Shown piece after piece: positions 46,704 to 54,338 of a stretch of DNA of 64,000 nucleotides. The translations under genes and the position numbers were made by a program. Each line of letters opens with the position of its first letter. The first letter of the stretch is position 1. The stretch is from positions 310,001-374,000 of the forward strand of contig NZ_WMEU01000004.1 in the NCBI RefSeq assembly GCF_009856295.1, given 5' to 3'. The notes under the pieces are model-generated. The model searched no databases. It was not told the DNA's origin and worked only from the letters and a program-made list of their open reading frames with translations. The DNA comes from Pontibacillus yanchengensis. Its GTDB lineage: Bacteria > Bacillota > Bacilli > Bacillales > BH030062.

Positions 46704-46874
46704 ATGTTACAGAAAATTGTAGAAAGTCTAACAAAAGACCCAAGTCTAGTTGAGAAACTACAAGAAGGTCAGCTTCGTTTAATAGGAGTTTCAGAAACAG
46801 AAGAAGCGGCAATTAAAGATGTATTTACCACAGGAAATCAAGATCATTCTAGAGGCATGACTTACTGGAAATAA
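46704..46874 (+). CDS. comX: ComX quorum-sensing pheromone precursor
   Basis: A 56-residue precursor, too short for many gene finders. The leader MLQKIVESLTKDPSLVEKL and the central LRLIGVS (compare CLIGF in B. subtilis ComX) are family features. The C-terminus ends GMTYWK, with Trp55 as the expected isoprenylation site. The mature peptide should come from the last 6-13 residues; its exact ends cannot be read. GGAGG is well placed. It lies 89 bases after comQ. Confidence 0.93.
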   Translation: MLQKIVESLTKDPSLVEKLQEGQLRLIGVSETEEAAIKDVFTTGNQDHSRGMTYWK

Positions 46875-46898
46875 GGCGGAACCCTATAGGAGTGGACG

Positions 46899-46928
46899 AA
46901 TAGCCAGAAGCTTTCTGGCTATTTTTTT
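46899..46928 (+). terminator. Hairpin between comX and comP
   Basis: The perfect 11-bp stem AATAGCCAGAA / TTCTGGCTATT has a GCT loop and is followed by T7. It should reduce read-through from comQX into comPA. Confidence 0.88.
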
Positions 46929-47058
46929 CACCTTCAAAACGCGTCCTTTTACCTATGACAAAACAATGAATATAAACGTTTTTGTTAGTTTCATACACCA
47001 TGTGGAATAGGAAAGTTTCGCAAGTTACATACACTTATAGGACGGAAAGGGTATTGAA

Positions 47059-49401
47059 ATGGAAATTATACGTAATAAGAAAATACTCACAACTCTTTTC
47101 ACTTCCATTATCATCTTATTAGCATTGTATTTATTACTTGTTACGTTTACGAAGTCATATACAGGTATTAATGCTACGCAAACTAGTGAAGGGAATTGGG
47201 TAGTCGCAAGCGTTGAAGAAATGGGTTGGGGGAGTATTAATGATATACAAAAGGGCGATGTGATACTTCGAGTCAATAATCAACCACCTAGTTCACATAA
47301 GCCACTTAAGCGTTTTGGTGTGTTAGGAGACTTGCAGGAGCTGGTCATTAAACGTAATCAAGAGATCAAACATTTCACAGTGAAAAATAGCATCTACTCG
47401 GAAACGCTCATTTATCATAGTATCATCCCTTTCCTTGCTTTCTCTGTTCTATTTGCATTTTCTGCATTGATATATGCTAGAAAGAAAGAGGACTTTAATG
47501 CATTGTTATTAATTGCCTTTTTCCTGGCTGTAGGATTTGGTTATTTAAGTGCTGCAGCCTCGGCTCGAACGGATTTACTAGCAAGGTTTGTAAATGGGAT
47601 CTCTTTATTAATGATACCAGTGCTTTTGCTTAATTTTTATTATGTCTACTTTTCAAAGTACGATATCAAATTATTACAACCTAGAATTCTTTATTTTCTA
47701 TATAGTATCAATACAGCCATTGTCATCATTGAAACCGTTTATTTATATTTACCTATAAGTGGGTTTTATACGTATATCCGTCATGGACAATTGATTTTAT
47801 TTAGCTATGAAATTGTATTTTGCTTATCCATTCTAGTGTTTTTTTATTTTCGATATCGAAATACGATACACAAACCCGTTTTCCAAAATACAATATTTGC
47901 TATAGTAGTCTCTTTTCTACCATTCATTGTATTTACAGCTGTCCCTAGTACATTCTTTGGAGTGAATTTATTACCACCGGCTGTTACGGCTGCTTGTATT
48001 ATCTTTTTACCAATGTTCTTTGTCTATCAAGTATTAACCAACCGTTTATTTGATATTGATTTTATCAATAGTAGATTACGCTATTATTCGTTTATCGCTA
48101 GTATCTTAACGGTAATCATTGTGGGCTTACTAACGATATTGACTAGTTTCTCAATTGTGCAATGGATTCGTTTGGTTATTATTTTCTTTGTGACGTTTAT
48201 TGCTTTCTTTTATTTTGAAGAACGGCTGAACATAAGACCAAGAGTATTCGGTGAAAAAGTAAACTACCAATTGAGTTTGGATCAATTTTCGAAGGATATT
48301 TCGAAAATATTAAAAAGAGAAGAATTAGATGAACGCTTAATACGTGAAGTGAAAACGGTACTTCCGGTCAATGGTGTTTCCTTATTAGAATGTCAAAAAG
48401 GTCAGTCTGTCGTTCAATTGGTACAAGGTGACTATGAGTATCCTGAAGAAGAAATTAGCCATCACTGTTTGGAATCGGCTGATGTGAAAACGACAGGTGA
48501 TTTTTTTAAAGTAAATAAAGGCCTCTGTTATGTGGTTAGTGAGATGAACGAGTCATTACATTTACTTTGGATTGATAAGAAAATGAATCATACCCCTTTT
48601 AATAAAGATGAGCAAAGATGGTTGAAAACACTCGTTCATTACACAAGTATTGTTCATGAGAACTTCCAACTTATTGAAGGGGTAACGGAGGAACTAAAAC
48701 GATCTATGTATCAAAATAATGAAGCCCCATTTTGGTTGCTTCGTTTATTATTTAATTTATCAGAAAAAGAACGTGCTCGACTGGCTTCGGATTTACATGA
48801 TGCTGCTCTTCAGGAACAACTTGTATGGTATCGCAAAGTAGAGGAGTTGTTAGAAGACCAAGAAGTGCCTAGGCATGTGAGTGGAGAGCTAACAGAAGTG
48901 AAAGAAGGCTTGTTGGATGTAGTTCAGCAAATTAGGGAGACGTGCACTTTCTTGCGTCCACCTTTTCTTAAAGAATCTGGCGTTGTAGAAGCGTTATCCT
49001 ATTTAATCGATCATTATCGGTTGCGTTGTGATTTCAATGTTGAGTTTCATGCACAAGAATTTAGCGTTGAATTAGAACATGAGCAATCTTTGGCTATATA
49101 CCGTATTGTACAAGAATTGCTAAACAATGCTTCTAAGCACTCTCAAGCTACAACGGTTGAATTTGACTTGAAGAGCGAAGGAGGCATGGTCGTGTTGAAT
49201 TATAAAGATGATGGGGTTGGCATTCCTCGTGAGGAATTGAAAAAACGTCATTCAGAGAGTATGGGGTTAGATGGCATCAGGCAACGTGTGAAGAGTCTGC
49301 AAGGTAATGTTGAGTTCTATTCACCAGAAGACGGTGGGTTTGAACTGGCCATTGTTCTTCAGACTACTTCGAATTCAAATTCTTATTTTGCATTTTCATA
49401 A
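47059..49401 (+). CDS. comP: ComP membrane sensor histidine kinase
   Basis: A 780-residue receptor kinase for modified ComX. It has one N-terminal span, then a PDZ-like external segment (about 45-105, VEEMGWGSINDIQKGDVILR), then a block of seven or more spans (about 118-385). A cytoplasmic GAF-like region follows. The HisKA_3 helix has phosphoacceptor His580 (LASDLHDAALQEQ). The HATPase carries the N-box YRIVQELLNN (681-690) and DDGVGI. GGAAAGGG precedes the ATG. Confidence 0.93.
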   Translation: MEIIRNKKILTTLFTSIIILLALYLLLVTFTKSYTGINATQTSEGNWVVASVEEMGWGSINDIQKGDVILRVNNQPPSSHKPLKRFGVLGDLQELVIKRNQEIKHFTVKNSIYSETLIYHSIIPFLAFSVLFAFSALIYARKKEDFNALLLIAFFLAVGFGYLSAAASARTDLLARFVNGISLLMIPVLLLNFYYVYFSKYDIKLLQPRILYFLYSINTAIVIIETVYLYLPISGFYTYIRHGQLILFSYEIVFCLSILVFFYFRYRNTIHKPVFQNTIFAIVVSFLPFIVFTAVPSTFFGVNLLPPAVTAACIIFLPMFFVYQVLTNRLFDIDFINSRLRYYSFIASILTVIIVGLLTILTSFSIVQWIRLVIIFFVTFIAFFYFEERLNIRPRVFGEKVNYQLSLDQFSKDISKILKREELDERLIREVKTVLPVNGVSLLECQKGQSVVQLVQGDYEYPEEEISHHCLESADVKTTGDFFKVNKGLCYVVSEMNESLHLLWIDKKMNHTPFNKDEQRWLKTLVHYTSIVHENFQLIEGVTEELKRSMYQNNEAPFWLLRLLFNLSEKERARLASDLHDAALQEQLVWYRKVEELLEDQEVPRHVSGELTEVKEGLLDVVQQIRETCTFLRPPFLKESGVVEALSYLIDHYRLRCDFNVEFHAQEFSVELEHEQSLAIYRIVQELLNNASKHSQATTVEFDLKSEGGMVVLNYKDDGVGIPREELKKRHSESMGLDGIRQRVKSLQGNVEFYSPEDGGFELAIVLQTTSNSNSYFAFS

Positions 49402-49448
49402 AAAATACATCTGAGTAAACGAAAAGTAATGTAGGTGGAGGGACCTTT

Positions 49449-50135
49449 ATGATACGAATATTGCTAGTAGATGATCATCCTTCAGTTGGTGAAGGAACCA
49501 AACTAATGATTGAAAAAGAGGAGGATATGGAAGTTACTGTAGTAGATTCGGCTGGTAAGGCTTTAGAGCTAGTCCCAAAACAAGAATACGAGCTAATGTT
49601 ATTTGATTTGCGGATGCCTGGTATGAATGGAATCGAACTCATCAAAAAAGTTCGGGCTTTAGGAGTGAAAACGCCGATTCTAATATATTCTGGTTATGAT
49701 ATTGGGCCACATTTTAATACGCTAGTAGAAGCTGGAGTGTCTGGATTTATTAGTAAGACCGAACCAAGAGACCAATTAATTATGTATATCAGGTGCGTTA
49801 TTGCTGGGAAGGTGATTCTTCCTCTTTCCCTATTTAAGCAACTTAGGCGGGTAGAGGTGCAAGTAGGAGAATCAGAACCTGTTACAGCCTCTCAAGAAGC
49901 GGAGGTAGTAGAAGAAGCTACAGATGTATCCATTAATCCAAAAGAACAAGAAATTCTTCAAGAAGTCGCCAAAGGAAAAAGCAACAAAGAAATCGCCAAA
50001 AAGTTTTACCAAAGTCAACGAACCATCGAGTACAACTTAACCGAAATATTCCGAAAGCTACAAGTAAAATCCCGCGCAGAAGCAGTATTGAAATCGAAGC
50101 AGTGGGGAATTATTGCTGAGGATATTGATGAATAA
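49449..50135 (+). CDS. comA: ComA response regulator
   Basis: A 228-residue NarL/LuxR-type regulator. The receiver has the acidic pair Asp8/Asp9, phosphoacceptor Asp53 (MLFDLRMPGMNG) and Lys in ISKTEP. A Glu/Val-rich linker (about 135-158) leads to a LuxR HTH with KGKSNKEIAKKFYQSQRTIE. It starts 47 bases after comP and completes the phosphorelay; its target genes are not determined here. Confidence 0.94.
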   Translation: MIRILLVDDHPSVGEGTKLMIEKEEDMEVTVVDSAGKALELVPKQEYELMLFDLRMPGMNGIELIKKVRALGVKTPILIYSGYDIGPHFNTLVEAGVSGFISKTEPRDQLIMYIRCVIAGKVILPLSLFKQLRRVEVQVGESEPVTASQEAEVVEEATDVSINPKEQEILQEVAKGKSNKEIAKKFYQSQRTIEYNLTEIFRKLQVKSRAEAVLKSKQWGIIAEDIDE

Positions 50136-50142
50136 AGAGAGG

Positions 50143-50176
50143 AAGGGCTAAACCTTATGGGTTTGGCCCTTTTTTA
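50143..50176 (+). terminator. comA terminator
   Basis: A 12-bp stem AAGGGCTAAACC / GGTTTGGCCCTT with one G-U pair is followed by six T. Confidence 0.9.
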
Positions 50177-50256
50177 GTATTTAGTGAATTTTTGGGATGG
50201 AGGGAAGGGCGCGCTTTAGAGGCATAATATGGAAGATTTGGATTCGAGGCATATTA

Positions 50257-50318
50257 GGAAGAGAGCGTAACGCACCCCCGAGAGAGCGAAAGCGGGATGG
50301 AAGAGAGCATAACGCACC
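50257..50318. repeat. Duplicated 20-mer in the comA downstream gap
   Basis: GGAAGAGAGCGTAACGCACC (50257-50276) recurs at 50299-50318 with one base changed, 42 bp apart. Between them lies a related GAGAGAGCGAAAGCGGGATG. No gene is evident. Confidence 0.5.
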
Positions 50319-50332
50319 TCAGAGAGAACAAA

Positions 50333-50359
50333 AAACGTCTAGGGATCCCCTAGACGTTT
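50333..50359 (-). terminator. Terminator of the SLH/TIM-barrel gene
   Basis: The perfect 12-bp stem AAACGTCTAGGG / CCCTAGACGTTT has a 3-base loop. On the minus strand it is followed by a T run. Confidence 0.85.
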
Positions 50360-50372
50360 CATTAATACCTAT

Positions 50373-51839
50373 TTATTCATTTGCTACTTTCCAATATTCA
50401 TAAGCATGAACAGCATTGCCGTGGTAGGATGGGTTGTCGTTGAAGTGACGTTTCGCTTCATCTAACTCTTCTTCCATCACTTGCTTACCTTCTTCATAGA
50501 ACGAAATGTGCTTGTTTTCGTCCATCTCTTGCATCTCAACAGATACGACGAGTTCCTTGTTAAGCTCCTCTGCAAATTCCATTTCTTTCTTCGATACATC
50601 AATAATACCGTTGGTTCCTGCGGCTGTATCTCTGAAAGCCATTAAAGTAGTGTGGTCTAATGTGTCGATGAACCACTTACTGAAAGAAGTGTCTTGCTCG
50701 CCTGGTGTTTTGTAATCGTCTAGCCATATGGCTAGGTCTGCGCTCGTTTCTAAATCGGAATTCTTGTTCACTTCGTCCACGAATGTTTGGATGTTCGTCT
50801 TCCAAGTCTTCAGAACGTCCTCTGTATTTCCATTCCAGTTCTTTAAGACATATGGTTCGATATCAAGGTGAATCCCATCAAATTGCTGTCTTGGAGGAAC
50901 GGCTTTTTGATAGCTAGTTACATAGTCAACAAACATGTTAAGGCGCTTTTCCCCTTTTTCAAGAGCCCAATTAGGGTGGCCACCCATAGCGTGTACCTCA
51001 ATGCCTGCTTCATGAGCTTTTTCTACAAATTCGTTGTAAACCGTGTAATCTTGCGTACGATCTAATCGAGTATAAAGCAAGTTAATATCTTTTTCTTTTG
51101 CAAACTCTAGAATTTTATCTGGTTCCTCAATAGCATTTTCAGCATGCCATATGTAGGTTCCGCGAATGTCTTCATTATCGACTTCTTCAAAATTAGGGTC
51201 TTTTTTTGCGTTGGACAAGTAATTCTTAAATTGATTATCCATTGTTCGAGCTAAAAAGATAGAGAATTGTGCTCGAGTAGTGGAAGCATTGGGGCGGAAC
51301 GTATCGTCAGGGAAACCTATCGAAATTCGATTGGAAACCACTTCACTGACATATTTGCGGTTACCGTTTACATCATCGAAGTCTTTAGAGATGGGTTCAT
51401 TCTCTAGGTTATAGGCTCTTGTTAATACAGCAGCCATTTCAATTCGTTTAATATTTCGGTCAGGTTGAAATTCATTCGAATCGGTCCCTTGAATGATGCC
51501 CTCATCTACTAATGTAGCAACATATTTATAATGAGGATGTTCTTTAGAAATATCATCAAAATTAGGATTTGGACGATTGTCAGTTGATAACCCTAATTCT
51601 CTCGTTAGCATAATGGCAGCTTCCATTCGAGAAACATCATTCCCAGGCCGGAATGTACCATCTGGATACCCCTTAATAATACCTTGGTCTTCGAGATACT
51701 GGATTTCTTCATTCCCTGTAATGTCTTCTGAAACATCGGGATAGTTTGTCTCACCATGAGCGAATGGTGCACTCCAAGCTGTAGCAATAAATAAGCTTGC
51801 TAAGAGACTTGCTGTGATTTTGTTTGTTAATCCACTCAC
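50373..51839 (-). CDS. SLH-anchored TIM-barrel-like surface protein
   Basis: A 488-residue exported protein. The signal peptide runs MSGLTNKITASLLASLFIAT and on to about AHG. Three N-terminal SLH repeats follow (about 33-83, 93-143, 154-200), then a barrel-like domain (225-484) starting RGTYIWHAENAI. That domain has FDGIHLDIEPY (motif HLDIEP, 324-329), resembling the acidic active-site strand of glycoside hydrolases. The start is GTG with GAGGAGG; an earlier ATG frame lacks a ribosome site. A role in trimming surface polysaccharide is inferred from the fold and the neighbouring cluster. Confidence 0.75.
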   Translation of the reverse strand: MSGLTNKITASLLASLFIATAWSAPFAHGETNYPDVSEDITGNEEIQYLEDQGIIKGYPDGTFRPGNDVSRMEAAIMLTRELGLSTDNRPNPNFDDISKEHPHYKYVATLVDEGIIQGTDSNEFQPDRNIKRIEMAAVLTRAYNLENEPISKDFDDVNGNRKYVSEVVSNRISIGFPDDTFRPNASTTRAQFSIFLARTMDNQFKNYLSNAKKDPNFEEVDNEDIRGTYIWHAENAIEEPDKILEFAKEKDINLLYTRLDRTQDYTVYNEFVEKAHEAGIEVHAMGGHPNWALEKGEKRLNMFVDYVTSYQKAVPPRQQFDGIHLDIEPYVLKNWNGNTEDVLKTWKTNIQTFVDEVNKNSDLETSADLAIWLDDYKTPGEQDTSFSKWFIDTLDHTTLMAFRDTAAGTNGIIDVSKKEMEFAEELNKELVVSVEMQEMDENKHISFYEEGKQVMEEELDEAKRHFNDNPSYHGNAVHAYEYWKVANE

Positions 51840-52064
51840 TTCTGTTCCTCCTCTCAAATCGTTAAGTGTCACCATCTTATTTAATTCTCCATATAAGAGG
51901 CTCACTCCGTTAAAACTTTCGAACTGGATACTATATATAATGGGGTTAGAAGTATATACATTATTTCACTATATCTGTGGAACCTTTTAAAAGCACAGAG
52001 ATAACTGTGTTCTTTCCCCTCATTTTTTATATCCTTTTCTAGTAACCTAGTGACTTCTATCAAA

Positions 52065-53795
52065 TTAGTCTTCAGCATTCAGCCAGTAATCATAGGCATG
52101 TACCACATAACCTTTGTAAGAAGATTTTTGACTAAGTTCTTCTTCTGTTTGCTCGAGAGCCTCTTCCATTTCTTTCTCTCCTTCTTCATGAAAGGAAATG
52201 TGTTCTACGGATTCATTTTGTTTCATTTCAACAGATATGATGATAGGTTTATCCAAGTTCGTTGCAAATTCCATTTCTTCTTTAGATACGTCTAAAATTC
52301 CACCAGATCCTTTCGCATAATCTCTAAATGCCATAAGTGTTGTATGATCTAATTGGTTTATCATCCATCGACTAAAGGAAGAGTCTTCTTCGCCGGGGAT
52401 TTCATGATCGTCTAGCCACATAGCTAAATCAACACTTGTTTCTAACTCGGACTCTTTTTTCACTTCGTCTACAAACAACTCAATATTGTCTTTCCACGTA
52501 CGTAATACTCCGTTCTTATCTTTAGACCATTCAGGCAAAACGTAAGGCTCAATATCGAGGTGAATACCGTCGAATTTCTGCTCCTCTGCTACTGTATTAT
52601 TGTAGGTTGTGACGTAATTAATAAACATTTTTAATCGTTCTTCGCCTTTTGCCAGAGCCCAGTTCGGGTGACCTCCCATAGCATGCACTTCAATTCCAGC
52701 CTTATGTGCCCTTTCTACAAAGCTTTTATATGCTGAAAAATCTTTTCTGCGATCTAAGCGAGTGTATAGAAAATTGAGGTTTTTTTCTTTAGCGAATTCT
52801 AGGATTTCATCAGGAGATTCGATTAAATTACTGGCATGCCAGATGTAGGTTCCTTTAACGGAGGATGGATTTTGATTAGTAGACTCGTCAGATTCATCCG
52901 TTTCTTCATCTGTTTTTTCTTCCGTCGTCTTCTCAAGAGAGGACCAATGACTGTATCGATCTACAGCGAAACCGATATAAGAAGGTTCCTCTTTTAAATG
53001 ATGTTCTAATATATTTAGGTGCATGTTCAAATTGCCAATCCCTTCTTCGTAGAAGGAAACATAATCCTGTCCTGTGTCTTCGAGAGTGATGCCGACTACT
53101 ATTTTCTTACCCAACTCATTCGCAATGTTAAGTTCATCCTCTATTAAGGAAACAACACCGTTTTGCCCTTCTAGCGTATCGCGAAAAGCTAAAATCGTAG
53201 TGTGATCAAATTGACTAATCAACCACTTGTTAAAAGTCGTCTCCGGTTTGTTTGGTGTCTTCACCTCATCTAACCAAAAAGGAATAGAGGCGCTGGTTTC
53301 TAATCTTTTGGAGGCATGTACATCTTCCGTGAATGTACGGATGTTTCCTTTCCATTCCTTAAGAATGGTTTGGGCATTTGTGTACCATTGCTCCAGAAGC
53401 TGAGGTTGAATTTTTAAATGAATACCTGCAAATTGTTCATTCTGATTTACCTCGCTGTTGTAGTTCTGAACCCAATGAGAAAAATCAAGCAATGCTTGCT
53501 GATTGGCTTTAAGAGCCCAAGAGGGTTTTCCTCCTAATGCGTGTACATCAATCTCTTCTTCTGAAGCCTTACGAATGAAGTTTTTATAAACGGAAGGGGA
53601 ATGCTTCGAGTCGACCTTAAGGTAGATGGTGTTGATTTCGTTCTGTTTACTTTTTTTTATAATATCTTCTGTTTCGGATGTAAGGTCGGTATCCTCTACC
53701 CATAACGCATTCTTCTTTTCTTCAGGATTCGACCAACCTGTAAGAATTATTGAAATGCTAATCAATAGCATGAGATACATCGGTTTTTTGTTCAT
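52065..53795 (-). CDS. Exported protein with two tandem TIM-barrel-like domains
   Basis: A 576-residue protein with two copies of the domain in the SLH neighbour. Domain B (about 313-576) keeps HLDIEPY (412-418). Domain A (28-285) has HLKIQPQ instead, losing both acidic residues, so it is probably inactive. An acidic linker (286-312) joins them. The N-terminus looks like a lipoprotein signal but the lipobox reads LTGW, with Trp21 where Cys is needed. The ATG at 53795 follows GGGGGGG. It may bind glycan through A and cut through B. Confidence 0.7.
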   Translation of the reverse strand: MNKKPMYLMLLISISIILTGWSNPEEKKNALWVEDTDLTSETEDIIKKSKQNEINTIYLKVDSKHSPSVYKNFIRKASEEEIDVHALGGKPSWALKANQQALLDFSHWVQNYNSEVNQNEQFAGIHLKIQPQLLEQWYTNAQTILKEWKGNIRTFTEDVHASKRLETSASIPFWLDEVKTPNKPETTFNKWLISQFDHTTILAFRDTLEGQNGVVSLIEDELNIANELGKKIVVGITLEDTGQDYVSFYEEGIGNLNMHLNILEHHLKEEPSYIGFAVDRYSHWSSLEKTTEEKTDEETDESDESTNQNPSSVKGTYIWHASNLIESPDEILEFAKEKNLNFLYTRLDRRKDFSAYKSFVERAHKAGIEVHAMGGHPNWALAKGEERLKMFINYVTTYNNTVAEEQKFDGIHLDIEPYVLPEWSKDKNGVLRTWKDNIELFVDEVKKESELETSVDLAMWLDDHEIPGEEDSSFSRWMINQLDHTTLMAFRDYAKGSGGILDVSKEEMEFATNLDKPIIISVEMKQNESVEHISFHEEGEKEMEEALEQTEEELSQKSSYKGYVVHAYDYWLNAED

Positions 53796-54338
53796 ATTTT
53801 TCCCCCCCACTTCTTTGGATAAATCAAATTGTCACACTTATGATGCTATAGATAGCACCAGTTACTTTTTGATTCATCTGTATTTGTAAATATTTTTTTA
53901 TTACAAAATACGGCATTTTTCCTGCTTACAATTACTTCGTGTTTTTCGGTGGTTCCGAAATCCAGTTTCGGTACTCCGGGTGAATCTTTTCACAAACAAC
54001 GTAATAATTGACTGGTGCTAATGTAAGCGCATAACCAAACCAACTTTTCTCCTGATTATCTACACTCCTTCCTTTGAGCGTTTTTCGGTAGATTCCGTTA
54101 ATACCGAAATAAAAATTCGTAACTCCGAACTACGGTTTTCGATGAGAAGCCATGAAAGGCCGTGTTAGGGTTAAGTCGTGCTTGAAAATAATGCACCTTA
54201 AAGGTAAATGTTTCGACATGTTTTTGCAAGATGTTTTTCAAAAATATGGAAAATAAGTGTTGGGTTACCGTTTCGTAACTTCACTGAATAAGAAAATCTT
54301 CATTTACTCTTGCACGTGTAATAAGGGAGGCATGAACC
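53796..54338. other. 543-base divergent intergenic region
   Basis: No supported gene. It holds the 5' ends of the minus-strand surface proteins and of the plus-strand polysaccharide cluster. Visible elements are TGCTAT-AG-ATAGCA (53844-53857), a group of TTTCGG/CCGAAA motifs, ATGTTT repeated at 54208, 54218 and 54231, and GTTAC-N6-GTAAC (54264-54279). Confidence 0.5.
53941..54127. promoter_or_regulatory. Cluster of TTTCGG/CCGAAA motifs
   Basis: TTTCGG occurs at 53944, 53966 and 54083 and its complement CCGAAA at 53955 and 54104. Two of the pairs form hairpin-capable dyads (53944-53960 and 54083-54109), each introduced by GTTTTTCGG. It may be a regulator site serving both divergent units. Confidence 0.35.
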
